Shown here piece by piece: positions 41,882-54,898 of a stretch of DNA of 64,000 bases (position 1 is its first letter; each line of letters starts with the position of its first letter). The notes beneath the pieces are model-generated. The model saw only the letters and a program-made list of their open reading frames with translations. It was not told the DNA's origin and searched no databases. The translations under genes and the position numbers were made by a program. This DNA is from Archegozetes longisetosus. Its lineage: Eukaryota > Arthropoda > Arachnida > Sarcoptiformes > Trhypochthoniidae. Location of the stretch: contig JAEMBT020000006.1 of NCBI GenBank assembly GCA_018873245.2, positions 8,577,855-8,641,854 of the forward strand, written 5' to 3'.

Positions 41882-44735
41882 TAAAACACTGTTATAACAA
41901 TGACTGTTTTATGGAATCACTATTAGACTGTTGATGAATAATGAGTATTATTTTGATTAATATTTTGATAAAACTTTTCTCAAAATTTATAAGTCTTATT
42001 ATTACTATTGAGTTGAATTACAAGCTAATATTAACCTTCTGCACTGCAGATTGCTATGAATAGCACTCTGACTCAAACTTTCATAACTGGTAAGGTTCAA
42101 GATTAATAGTAAGTCATGTTTGGGTTTGATCTTTAATTACGAGTAGACGTCATTTGACTTAAACAAGCAATCATTCATGTTTTAGTTAGCAAATTGATTT
42201 TAGGATTTTTAGTCTAAATAAAAGAGGTTACTGTTATTTTCATGAATGACCACATATAGTATGTCTAAAGTTGAGCTAAATCAATGTAAGCAATTTATGA
42301 ATTGGTTCAGTTAAGCAATATGCCTATCAAATGTCAACCATCACTAAAAGTTGTAGTAATACATAGAAAAGCACAGTCGGCACTACAAAGTCTTTTCTGT
42401 AATATAAGACTTTAGCAAGTTTTAAGAAGCTTAATATTCGTTATGATCTCAAATTTGACCAACTTTTCAGTCATAAATAGGGTTTTTTGTTATAATACAA
42501 TTGTTTTAAAAAAATGTTTTAAATGAGCGTTTCCAAACGTTTTAAAACATTTGAAAGTAATTGAAAAATTTTCTGTGGCGATATTTTAAAACAGGCATCA
42601 AAGTAGTGATTTATGTTGTTTTAGGACATTAAGCTCGCATTCATTTTTAAGAAAATTGAATTAAATTTGAATAAAAGCAGCATAAACTTATCAGATCCAA
42701 CAAAATAGATACTTATTAGATCGAGTGCTTTAAGTTCTCTCTGAAAGAGTATTTTTGAAGTATTTTCTTCTCTCACTAACCTGCAACATGTTTTTAGAGC
42801 TCAAAACAGTTTTAAACACCATTAGAATCTTTTGGAACATTATAAAACATTTTAGAACATTATAAAACATTATAAAACGTTTTATAACAATTGTTTTACA
42901 ACATTTTGAAAAATTTTCGGTTTTCATCAACCCTGATTGTTCTTATAATTTTAGATTTGCTTCGGTTTATTTAGCGTCTCTCTCTTTAATAAATATAAGG
43001 TGAATATTTTTAAAAGATTGACACATTTTTCACGTCAATTTCGTTATTAAAGAATGTTTAAAAGACTTGAGAAATCTAAGCGAGATGTGAAATTGGTTGG
43101 AAAGAGCTTAGAACTTGATTAATTGAGCTAACGATTTATACATAATTAATGACTCAAAGCTTTTTTAGTCAAAACATATTTGAAACATTTGTTTAGAAAT
43201 ATTGGTTGATGTTAAACAGTGCTTAGAAATCATTAACCTGACTGTTATTTTTACCATAGAGTAAACCAAATAATCAATAGAATTGAAAATTGAATAATCT
43301 ACAAGCGAAAAAAATTCATTTGAATCGATATTTTTAATTAAGTGTTAAATATTTTGAATTCTTATTCAAAAGTTTATATAATAATTATTAGAAATACTTG
43401 GATCAAGTATAAACTTAGTTACAGTTAGTATATTTTATTTTTAAAAGATTGGTCGGATCAAAATGTTTTTAAGCTTGATCACTCAAACATGTAGACAAGT
43501 GAAAAGTGAATTCATTTGAAGAAGTAAAGCAAACGATGGTTTTGAATACTTGTCAGTGAGCCATATTTGTATTATTAGTTTTGGTTGTGTAATAAAGTAA
43601 CTGCAGCAAGAAATTAGATTCAAAAATGAGGTATTATGTGTGTTACAAAGATAGTCCAAATAATATTAAATTTATACAACAAATATGGTTTCTTCATTCA
43701 ATCGAATAAGGGATAAAAACATTCACATCACGTCCTATTTCAAGATATTATAGCAACGAAAGATGAACACCATAAGCAAAACCAACTTATCCAGTCAATT
43801 ATAGGTAAATATGATCTGATTATTTCTTTCCTAAACCTATTGCCTTTTTAGATGTTCACTCACTAATTGCCAAAACACTCTATTAATTATAAGCTAGACT
43901 ATAGTCTACTGCTATAAGTTATTAATTTATGTTTTTTCATCCAAATCAATCAATTCAGTACTGAATCATAAAGTTGATAGGTTCTGATGAAAATTTCAAA
44001 ATCAGAATAAATTCATGTGATAATACTGAATATTGAACTGATTGTGATTATAGCAGTACAATCGAGTGAATGATGGAATGATTAAGCATAAAACACAAAT
44101 TACAATACATTCGAGGATTGTAATAAGCCAAACATGATCGCGCACACAATCAAGTTCATTAAAGCTGGCCATAAAGTCAATACAGTCAGTCAACATTGAA
44201 AATGTGAATATCAGTTAAATAGTCTCTAGGAATCAGAATTTAAGCTAAATTTGAAAAACCCACTATTATAGCACTATTTCTACAAGATTAATGAAAATTG
44301 CTAAAGCAAAATCACTGTTTAGATAAGTATTGATATGATTGTTGGTCAAGACATTAATATAGAACAAATTATCAAGAAAATGCTTCCTAAGCAACCTATT
44401 AGGACGAGCCCATCATCTATTAACTGAATTAAATTTTCGCTAAAACTTCTCTCTGGTGAATCACTGATGGAAATAATCTGATTTTTTAGTAGTTAGAAAA
44501 GAGCATACTTGTCTTTGAATATTTCAAATAAAAAATAGTAACACCAATAAAAAGAAGCTATTTATGTGATTGAGAAATTTTGATCAATTTTCTAAACCAT
44601 CTCAACTATAATTAAGCTTAAAAATTAGTACTGGAGTCGAAAAATATGCATTTGCATTAATGTCTTCAGCCTAATGTTGTGAATGTCTGTTAACAGCCTA
44701 TATAAAAGCACAAAATCATCAACACATACTCTCTG
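41882..44735. other. Gene-poor AT-rich region
   Basis: About 2.9 kb without supported genes. Near 42830-42895 there is a local array of AACATTATAAAAC-like words, a low-complexity tandem repeat. Confidence 0.5.
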
Positions 44736-44769
44736 GCACACACACACACACATACACATATACACACAC
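44736..44769. repeat. (CA)n microsatellite, interrupted
   Basis: CACACA runs broken by TACACATA. A simple repeat about 0.9 kb upstream of the GPCR start codon. Confidence 0.9.
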
Positions 44770-45670
44770 TCTATTGCGACTCATATTAGGCATAAATATG
44801 TAGAACTTTGTTTAACGCATCGAAGACTTCGCATCAGAGGTGACAACGGCATCGACTTAAAACTGTTATTAAGTTTGGAATAAGATTTAAAGTGAGATTG
44901 AGTTGGTTAAATGGTAAGCATTGATAAGCAGTATTATAAATCTTAGTTTGTCATCAAGTCGGAGATGATTGCATGGTACAAATAGTGCAAACAAGATACA
45001 AGTGAAGTGATAGAACGCTCATCACCGATTGCGATCAATATCTATGACACTGCTCTACGGAGTTTGCCATCAGTTGAACGCTTTTTCTCAGTAGTATCTT
45101 TTCGACTGTAGTCCATGTCAACTTACTCTCTGCTTTTCTTCATTTTACTTTCAGTTGATTATCGGCAACACCAACAATATCTTACTTGTGCAACAATTGT
45201 CTCACTGTAATGGTTTTGTGCATCAATTTGAAATTTGCATAGATTAATCGATCACTAGTTTTTCTCCATATCAAAAATCTAATTAAGTTTGTGACAACTA
45301 ACGTTCAGACTCACTAAATATCGATTTTCCTAAAATTTTTTCGAGTGAAAAGTTTTTCAACTGAAAATAAAACTCTTTGTGAGTTGAATAAAAAATTGTA
45401 TTTCTTCTTCATCAAGTGTTTGTTAAAGCCTACACTCAAAGTAAGAGCTTTAAAGAGAATCTTCGGAAAATTGCTTTAGAAATTAGTTTTATAAAAGTTA
45501 ATTTTCATAAAGTTTAGAAAATTTTCAATAAGTTTTAAGAGCCAATGATTTAGTTGTTTGCAAATTGTTGATAATCTTGCGGTTGGCCTTAGCTTCAACT
45601 TCAACCTGAAATATTGTGGATTGGATTTGCTACTTCTTATTTTCATGATAGAGTCTTATTTTCACTTAAA

Positions 45671-47426
45671 ATGGAAATGATATACTGGATTCAATACTGC
45701 ATATCTGGCCTATTATTGACAATCTTGTGCGTTATTGGTCTTCTAGGGAATACATTAACTCTTTATATATTGAACGTGAACAAAGGTATCATTACTTTCG
45801 TGGGCACAAAGCTATGTTACTTCCGAACTGTTCTTATCTAATATTATTCATTCTTGAATGTTAGGTTGTGGGAAAATTTAAAATACAATCCCTTATCCGT
45901 TGCAGTGGCACATATGCCAACCTAACCGAACATGACCTAATTCAGTGTAAGTTAAATTAGGTGATGTTTAGTGGGCAATCTAACGATCAAATGATTATAG
46001 CAAAGTTTAGGACCTGACCTATAAATCAATGTCACTTGATAGATAGTCAAGTAATGAAATAACAAAGCCTTAGCTGAAAGTGGCCACGAAAGTAATTGAC
46101 ATTTTTGAAAAGAAATGCGGAAACAATCGATAAATATATATTTGACTGTATTGGCGCTATACGACAATGGGGTATTGGCTTTTGGGATTTTGATGTTGGG
46201 GGTGCCCGCTCTTTACATGAGTCCTTCTTATTTCGCCAAAACTGATTCTACATCGACCATACCGTCTCAACAATCATCATCATCTATACAGATGTTAAAC
46301 TACAACGACTCAAACTTGCCAATAATCTTTCAAAGACATACGAATTGTAATAAAGCAGTGCAGTTAAACGATGAAATAAATTCTTTATTAAATGAAACAG
46401 AAATTGATGATAATAAGCCATGCAATATTTCGAGTAAACAAAACATAACTGATCGCTCCCATTATAATCCTTTACAACATTATATTCGTATTGTATATCC
46501 CTTGGCGCTTATATCCCAAACTGGGTCTATTTGGACTACTTGTTTAATTACTGTTGAACGCTATCTAGCCGTTTGTCATCCTCTAAGATCACTCACTTTG
46601 TCCACACGTTCGCGAGCAATCTGGGCATTAACTGCGCTGTCAATTGGAGCATTTGTTTATAATCTGCCGCGATTTGCAGAAATAGATGTGACAGAGTCAT
46701 CAGTCAAACAATCTCAGCTGAGAAGAAATAAACTTTATTATTGGCTTTATTACATATGCTTAAATCTATCGTTTACTTATATCATTCCTCTCAGTCTATT
46801 AAGCGTCCTTAACACCAAAATTTATTGGAGTGTCCGAATGGCCACTTCCAATCGTAGTCAATTGACTCGAGCGCGGCAACAGGAACTCAATCTAGCGTCA
46901 ATGCTCACTCTTTTGGTGGCTATTTTTATAGGTTTGCAATTTTATTCTTATCATAAAATGACTATTATTGTAAGTTGCATATTAAACCGTTTGTCTAGTA
47001 AGCCGTTGCCCTTATAGCCTATTAGTAAAGAAACTGTTTAATATGGCAATGCGATTTAAGTACGCTCACAAGTCACGGCTCAATACTAAAACAGCTTAAC
47101 ATGCGACTTACGATACTTTAAACAACCTTTGATCACTATTTTTAACAATTTTCAAACTTATAGCATGTAATGCACCCGCCTTTGTAATAAACTGTTTGGA
47201 ACTATTCAATCCTACATATCTCGCGATCGCAACCATGTTCTCAAATCTATTAGTTTGCTTGAATTCTGCGATTAATTTTTTAATCTATTGTATATTTGGG
47301 AAAAAGTTTAGAGAAAAGCTTAAAGATGTTTTCAAATGTAGGACAAGGAGGAAAAGAAGAAAGTGTAGCGCAAACAGAAAACATTACTATTTTGGAGGCA
47401 GCTATGCTGCCGATACTTTTGTTTGA
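45671..47426 (+). CDS. FMRFamide-receptor-like class A GPCR
   Basis: A seven-helix peptide receptor, presumably at the neuronal plasma membrane and G-protein coupled. Exons: 45671-45785, 46113-46931, 47164-47426, joining in frame to 398 aa. TM1 has ISGLLLTILCVIGLLGNTLT. TM2 starts after MRKQSINIYLTVLALYDNGV. TM3 ends LITVERYLAVCHPLR (ERY version of DRY). The TM4-ECL2 edge is VYNLPRFAEIDV, like the 'PRF/PRFWE' of FMRFamide receptors. TM6 is LLVAIFIACNAPAFVINCLE, and TM7 has NSAINFLIYCIFGKKFREKL, the NPxxY variant seen in this subfamily. Odd points: the loop between TM2 and TM3 is about 90 residues longer than usual and rich in Ser/Asn, and I see no cysteine in ECL2 for the usual disulphide. 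Ligand is not predictable from sequence. The basic C-terminal tail is short. Confidence 0.85.
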
Positions 47427-49461
47427 TTAACAAAAATCCAATAAATAACTGATCAAATGGAAAAACAGATTACACTCAACATGAAAGTAAACATAAATCA
47501 ACTCAACAATCAATCGAGCATAACCTAATACTAGAAAAAGATGAATTTTTGATAAATTAAATTTTTCAACTTGATCAATTGATATGTTGAGTAGATAGAT
47601 TGTGATCTTCCTGTTTTTGTTGTTAAAAGATTGTTATACTGTATTGGATTGTGATTTCTTAAGGCTATCAATTGACTTGTTAACTTGCACGATATGTTTG
47701 AAGAAATCTTATATTCAATATAAACTTAGATCTAAGAAAGATTGTCAGTTCAATTGTCAACATATAATAGTTTTTGTAAAAATAAAGTCAAAACCATAAA
47801 TGTCTAATTCATCAAAATGTATGGTAATGTGAATCACAAGAAAAATAAATGAAAAGTCCAAAAAGTGAAGTATATTCTAAAGATTAAGTATAGACGTATT
47901 TCTACGGGATTTAAATGATAACTTAAGATTATAGATTGTGTAACAGATTCTATAGACTATAGCTGAAAAAGAATTTTAGACATACCATTATGGGATTATA
48001 TTGCGTGATCCTCAGCTTATTGATTGAATTTTATAGCATTTGAAACATAGGTTTTATGTTAATACACGTATAACTATAAAAGAGACTTAATTTATCCAAA
48101 ATAAAACAGCATAAAAACTTTATAATACATAAGTCGCCTTTAGTTTCTAATAATACTAAAATTCTGCATTGAATATGTCAACATATTTTATTAATATCCT
48201 GGCAACTGAACATTTCCTCTCTATACTATACTCTTATGAAGACTATTATACTTGAGCTCTTATTTGTACAACCATATTATATTCAATTCACTTAAGACCG
48301 AATTATAGACAACCTTACTATATACACAACAACTTCGCCTTCAAATATTAAAACTAATCCTTACACAATTCCTTCGCAAATTTGATCTTATATTTGCTGA
48401 CATTAATAAAACAGCCCCGTAACTTCTCATTTCTCATCATTCGATATGCTTTATTCATTTTTTTTACTTTCCTTCCTGGACCAACTTTTGAGAAAATGTA
48501 ATATTTGAGTAAATAGAAAATAATTCAATAGTTTGTTCAGCTTAGGAAAACAATTTCTAGACTCTTTATTGTATGTCAACTTTTTAACGCATTTCAATTG
48601 AACGACGAATTCAATTTATTTGAATAAAAAAAGTAATTGAAAATACATCACGTTTGAAGCTCATGAGCTAATAAACTTATGAATTCAAAATTCATGGAGA
48701 AAATTGAACTTTACAGATGAATAATAAATCGTTTTTAGGAATAATTATAGTGAAAATAGCTTATCACTCAATAACAAGTATATATTCAAATATAATACTA
48801 TATTTTGGTGAAATATCGATTGAAATATAATATTAAGATTTATATTTAGTTTGTTATCACTGCTTTTAAATTGATTTTTTGAGTATTGTTTAGATAAATC
48901 CCCTTGTCTATGTTGAGAATGAAGCTCAAATAAACGATTGAAGTGGTTCGATAGAACACAATTGACTATATTGTTGATATAGTTCATCAAAAATCCCTGA
49001 GCCGTCAACGACTCATTCAGAACTATCAAAATATAATAAGAGATCACTAGTCTGTGATTAAAACACTGATTGCATTAAACCCTAATTGAAGTAATCAATG
49101 ATCGTAATGTACTCTTCAGACACCAAAGACTTCAATTAGTAGTGATGGTTCAATGATTTTATTTACTCTCAATCGATCTATCATTCTGTTCATGGAAACA
49201 AAGTAAATATCCAAAATATTCTCTCCAAAATTGGTTTCCATCCAATCAAACAAGTTATCATTTCATTATAAAACTTGGACATTTTCAATAAAAACTCTCA
49301 TGAATCAAAGTTTCTACTTAATCGAAAACATCAATTCCAAGAAATCATAGTTTTTTATTATCAGAGACATACGGATTAATGAAAGATCGAGGGCTTAAAA
49401 GTGTCAGTGGTTTTGAGCGGATCAAAAACAAGTGTTTCGGGCAGAAAAATCCTTTTCTAAT
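47427..49461. other. AT-rich region downstream of the GPCR
   Basis: About 2 kb containing the presumed GPCR 3'UTR. Small frames (47602-47799, 48745-49047) are not protein-like. No repeats recognised. Confidence 0.5.
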
Positions 49462-49463
49462 TA

Positions 49464-49543
49464 CAGTCTGACCTGATTGTTGGCGATTCGGTTATAGGCG
49501 ACTTGTTCTCTACTTACGAGTTGCCTATAACTGGGTCAGACTG
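49464..49543. mobile_element. 80-bp miniature hairpin element with TA flanks
   Basis: The ends CAGTCTGACC and GGTCAGACTG are perfect inverses flanked by TA (49462-49463, 49544-49545). Symmetry continues inward (GGTTATAGGCGACTTG against CGAGTTGCCTATAACT). CAGT ends with a TA target fit a Tc1/mariner-derived MITE reduced to little more than its TIRs. Confidence 0.75.
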
Positions 49544-49545
49544 TA

Positions 49546-50536
49546 TGAATATTGAACGTGGCTACGCGCGTGGGTTCTAAACAATAATTAGGCTTAATAA
49601 GATAAAATTGAAAAACACACAAATTTTCAAAAACATCATTTACTAGGTTTAGGCTAATTGTCATTTGATACTCAAGTTAATACTCAAATTTAGCTACTAC
49701 TAATGGATTAGAAATGATATTATTTTTAGTGAGAAAACTTGATATGCTAAATTTTTAATCATCGAATGACATTTTCTTTTAATCTATATGAAGGCCGAAA
49801 GTGGAGATTTGAAATTCGATGATTACAGATTTTTGCTTGAGCTAGATCTTTAGGGAAAACAACTATCCGGATCTAGCAATAAGAAGTCCAAATATAAAGC
49901 TTTATTGCATCGATTTAAGAACAGTTGTCTACCTATAAAACTCTTATTGGCCAGGAATTTACTACTTTGTGTCAATGACTTTATATAATTCAAATAATAC
50001 TTTATTGATTTCAAACAAAGATAAGACAGTTTACTGTTTCTACAAATTTCCACTCATTCTACAACAAAATTGTCCCAATTCAAACAAAAAGAATGAAATA
50101 CCTTCCGATCGACATTTAGGGAAGTTTATGATCCAGAACCTTAGCCTCATCACCGTAAAGGTCGAATTTCAATACTGAAAATTCTTACTCAGGCCTTAAG
50201 TTTTCAGGAAAGTAGAAGGAGAGAAAGTTTCGCAAAGTTTTCATGATTCTCATAAGAAAAATTAAATCAATGCACAAATGCTACTTTTATTTGAAAAGAT
50301 CTGACCAAAAAATGCAATGATTGCTAAAGAAAGTATGAAATCTTATAAATAGCTGATTGGCTTTTTATTTGACAAGAAGAAAATCTAAACTTGAATCAGA
50401 CACTGATCGATAATTTTAAAGAAATTGCATTATACAGTATTCAGAGAAGACTGGAAAAATGATTTTCATCTACTTATAGCAGTGTGGAGCAGGGAAGGAT
50501 GTGAGTAGGGGTAAGTAGGGTGCACACATATAGTGT
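49546..50536. other. AT-rich spacer
   Basis: About 1 kb with no supported gene. Short overlapping frames on both strands near 49850-50178 look random. Confidence 0.5.
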
Positions 50537-50766
50537 ACAATTACTAGAATTAGAAATTGACGGTTTGAAATATATACTTTCACGTATAGCTCGTGAACGT
50601 TTTAATTTAAGTAAACTTTAAAACTTGGTGACCTATAGACCATTTTTATCGATTAATTTTGAACTTTATTAATTGATTCAATTTGATGTGCAGTCGACTA
50701 ATGGAATGTGTTCTACAGGAAAGGCTGCATTACCTTCTACTCTCAGTTTCTAATTCTAATAATTGT
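50537..50766. repeat. Inverted repeat pair, 20-bp arms
   Basis: ACAATTACTAGAATTAGAAA (50537-50556) is mirrored by its near-exact reverse complement at 50747-50766, about 190 bp apart. Possibly the inner part of a decayed TIR element. No target duplication found. Confidence 0.4.
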
Positions 50767-50977
50767 ATAGTCGTTGTCAATACTGACCAAAGAGATATTT
50801 CAGGGCTCACTACCCTTTAACATCGATCAATTTGAATGTATTTTTTTGAATAAACTGTGGGTTACCAAAAACTTATGCAGGGGAAAGCGTGGTCCAATTC
50901 TCCTAGGCATAACCATAAATATTATTCATTTTCACTGATGTATCTCATAGAAATTTTTAGATTCTTGTGGCTGTAAC

Positions 50978-51214
50978 CAGTGCCGTAACTACATATGGGA
51001 CTAAGGGGGTTATAGCTCTACTAGAGGTTTTCAGGAAATTGTGTGTAAATATGTTTGACTAGTGAAACAATCGATTAGTTGGCAATCTTTTAAACCCACG
51101 AAAAACTGGAATACTTTTCAAGCATCTTCCTGTAGAAACATCATGAAACCTTTCCATTATGAGTAAAAGACCTAGTCTTAGCCCTACCAGAGCTCAAACC
51201 TGGTCACGGTACTG
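50978..51214. mobile_element. Probable hAT-type MITE, 237 bp
   Basis: The left end CAGTGCCGTAACTAC and the right end (reverse complement) CAGTACCGTGACCAG match at 11 of 15 positions and look like common hAT termini. The flanking 8-mers GCTGTAAC and ACTGGAAC agree at 6 of 8. No coding capacity. Confidence 0.55.
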
Positions 51215-51222
51215 ACTGGAAC

Positions 51223-53999
51223 TAAAACTAATTAAAACTATTCAACACTTCTATTCAATATTTCTGCTTGGGTTAAAATATTCCAACTTTGTTATTATGG
51301 ATCATCAAACTCGAAAATCACAAATCTTGAGTTGAGTGTAGGTTTGCAATAAAAATGCAGGTAACTTAATTTCGAAATCATATGAGAGTACTTGAAAAAT
51401 TTGTTCAAATTCAGCCATTAAATTAAAAATTTAAAGTTGGATTCCATCTCTATGAGATTAATTTATTAAATCATTGAAAATAGGACTTGGGAAAACATGA
51501 GTAGGTGTTCTTTAAGTGGTCGAATCACATTTGACATTTTCAAATTCATTTCAGTAATATAAAACAACTTATTAACATTTAATTCGAATTCGAAGTGAAA
51601 AATCGAATAATTTCAAGAAGTTGAAGAATTTTCAAGGTTCCACCCTGCAAGGTTTCAACCTTCCATCACGTGGAGTACAGACTGGAGTCCGACTGGGACA
51701 GGCACTATTTTATGGCAAAGTAGACTAAAACTCATAAGTTGGTGATCCTTATTGGTTAATAACTTACTTACAGAAATGAGCATTTTCTTTTTTAAACTTG
51801 AGTAGAATATTGTGAAAAATTTGACACAAAATTATCGGTTGCAACAAATTGTCGCTTAACCCGATCAGCTTTGATTTCCTCTAGACTGAGATTCTGCTAA
51901 AGCGCATCTCCAGCCTGAGCCATAGGCTTCATTTCACATTAGTTTATAGTATCAAAATGAAGTATAGAAAAAGATGCAAATATCAAAGTTACTTCTTAAA
52001 ATATATTGTAAATATTATTGACATTAAAATTAGTGTAAAAATTTTTTATATCAATATTTAATTTTTGACGAAGTGCTTAAACATAAAATGTTAATGAATC
52101 GAAGAGAGATATTCATAATGCCTGTTAATTATTTGTCAGTCAGTCAATGCATTGATTACGTTTGAATAGAACTCATTAGAATAACTTATTTCTTATTTAC
52201 ATTTTGTTCACATAAATTTCTATTTGATGTGCTGCTTAAAGAAACAAATATTATAGAATTTTTAATTCTTTGGGTAGTTTAAAGTAATCTTCCGTTAAGC
52301 TTATGCAGAAAAATCCTCTTAACTTTAGAGTTAGATTCTGGATATTTGAGTTGCTCTCGAAATAGACCTCAATATATAATTACTAAGGCTATTGGATGAG
52401 CAGATACTGCCCCCAATCTGTAGCTTACACGTTTCTGTATTAGTAACTTGTGGATTGCCTGCAATTCAGTCTAAGCACTCTGTTTGAAGAATATTTCTCT
52501 GGTAATGGTGTGTATGAACCAGAATTTGAGAATATTCTGACTAATTTGAGTTCAGACAATAAAGAGATTTGTAGCAATAAGACTTTAGCGAGACATTAAT
52601 ATAATTATATTTATACCCTTCTATCTAAACATTAATAAATCTTTTATTAGAAAGCATAACATGAAGATGGCTTCACTGAATGACCAGACATTTAATTCAA
52701 TTTGGTACTACTTTAGATTCTTTCAATAAATTCCTTTCTATAACACAGTTGTCATGACATATCAACTACACAGACTTAGACCTCTCTTATATAATGAATA
52801 AATTATTATTTCTCCCAAATTATCCTCTTTAATGCCAAAAATTTTGCTCTTTTCATGTTTCTCTGATTGAAATTTATGAATCTTAGTTGAAACCAGAAAA
52901 AGTAAATTTAATTTAATAGCTTATATTTCAATAAATCAGGAATAATTTGCAACAACTACTGCAAAGCAGTCATGAAGAGCGGAAAATCATCAAATATTTA
53001 GTTACAATTTAGTCGCTTTCTCTAAAGATTTGCATAAGTTTGCAGCTAATGCGAGATATCTTTCATAGAAAGCAATTCGAACCTGAATGTGATTTATTGA
53101 TTTGTTCTGAAATGACAAATAACCTAATTTATTACTGACTTTTGAAAAAAGAGACTCAAAAAACAAACAAATTATGAGCGAATGCGAATAGGATTAGTGG
53201 CAATTCGAAACAGATATCTGACACCAAATATTTGTTTGATTGGATATATTGTTACTACCAGTGGATTGGAAAAGGAAATTGGAGAAATTTTCAAGAGTCA
53301 ACTAGCTATGAGAATTCAGTTACAAAATTTATGGCTTGCATTTAAGCTGCTTTTCAACTAATCTTACATTTAATTATGTGAGCCTTTTGATCTATAATGA
53401 CCCGCATTGAATCATAGCATCAAAACTATATTTAGAGACTCGTATGCGTTGCTCATTTAATAAAAACTGAACTTAATTAGAATTAATGGAACTAATATAA
53501 TTAGTGCAGTGATTTAGTTGAGCGTTCACCTTGATCATTCAAACAATTAGGCATAAGAAAAGCTAAGATTTAGTCATTCAATAATTTTGAAGCATGGTTT
53601 GGCTCTACTAAAGATGTAGTGGTTCTGCTAAAGATTTAGTGGCTCTGAGTTTTCAATATTGAAAAGTTTATGAATATTTACTTTTTGAGATAAGAATATA
53701 AGAGCATCACAAATATGAATGTTTAAATATATTATTAGAAGCTAGAAATATGTTTAATACATAATGTACTATTTTATAACTCAAATATATAAGAAAATAT
53801 AGATTTAAAAGTAGTTCAATGCTCTTTTCAACCTTCAACTTCGACTTATTTACATAATTTACAACTCTAACCATTGCCAGTGGATTTCTAGCAATGCTTA
53901 TCTCAGAATTACCTAATAAAATATTTTAATTAAAAATCTGTTGAGACTTGAAAGTAGAGTAACATCAAGTGAAACTTAAGCCAAACCTTTTACTTAACG
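51223..53999. other. AT-rich region without genes
   Basis: About 2.8 kb. I see no gene or RNA. Near 53600-53645 the words CTACTAAAGATGTAGTGG and CTGCTAAAGATTTAGTGG form a short imperfect tandem repeat. Confidence 0.5.
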
Positions 54000-54007
54000 C
54001 TTTGCTA

Positions 54008-54774
54008 CACTGCCGTAGCCAGCATTTTTAGTCTGGGGGGCTAAAAATTCTGAAATTTCTTGTTTAGATAATACTTTATTAGATCGAAATTCAATACAGT
54101 GTAATTTTTCTATTACGACGATTTTTAGCAAATTCAATGACGAAATTACCTAAATTTAAAATGAAGCGATTTCTCTTTCAATTGATATCAGTCTTTCATT
54201 TGACATTGAATTTCTTAAATAAGTTTTAATTCTTTTTAATGTTGAAAAACTCCTTTTGCAGGAGACATTGACACATGCTATAGTTAGTAATATCTTAACG
54301 TATTTTATTGAATCTGGCATTCCATTTAGATAATTAATTTCATAAACAATATAAAATATCTTCACATTCATTGATTAATAATTGTGCAGTTTCAGAATTT
54401 GATTTTAAGTTTTCTGAATTCAAACTATAATGAGTAGCAGAAGGTTTCATTACCTCAACACTCATAGAATGATTGGATTTCGGATGACATGCACTTACTT
54501 CCATTGAAATTTCTGTCAATTTGTTATCAAACTTTTATTAATGTTTAACAACAGACAATCGGTTGATGCATAAAATAATTATAATTTACTTTGGTTTATG
54601 AAAGTTTTTGAATAGCTTTACAGTATTGCTTCTCTAATTTATTCGGAAACGTTTTTACTTTTAAATACAGTTTAAAACCTTTTGTAAGAAGTTTTTCTCA
54701 GTACAGACCCACACTTTAGTTTTGAAAATTCTTTGAGGGGGGGGAAACCATAGCCCCCGCTGGCTACGGCTATG
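54008..54774 (-). mobile_element. Truncated hAT transposon, 767 bp, with transposase C-terminus
   Basis: TIRs CACTGCCGTAGCCAGC and (reverse complement) CATAGCCGTAGCCAGC differ at 2 of 16. The flanking 8-bp duplications are CTTTGCTA (54000-54007) and CTTTGCTC (54775-54782). The minus strand keeps a 71-codon frame (54371-54156) ending in the hAT dimerisation domain: KILLTIACVNVSCKRSFSTL then KRIKTYLRNSMSNERL. The catalytic core is missing, so this is an internally deleted copy. The domain closest to mind is that of ZMYM/TTF-finger hAT transposases. Confidence 0.85.
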
Positions 54775-54898
54775 CTTTGCTCTGTAGATATGCACAGACT
54801 AGAGCAGAATTACAGACCAATAGGCTTCTTATTCATTAAAAGAGAATAAACTGAGAAAATCAGTTGTGAACTTGGTATTTTTACAGGATATAGATATA

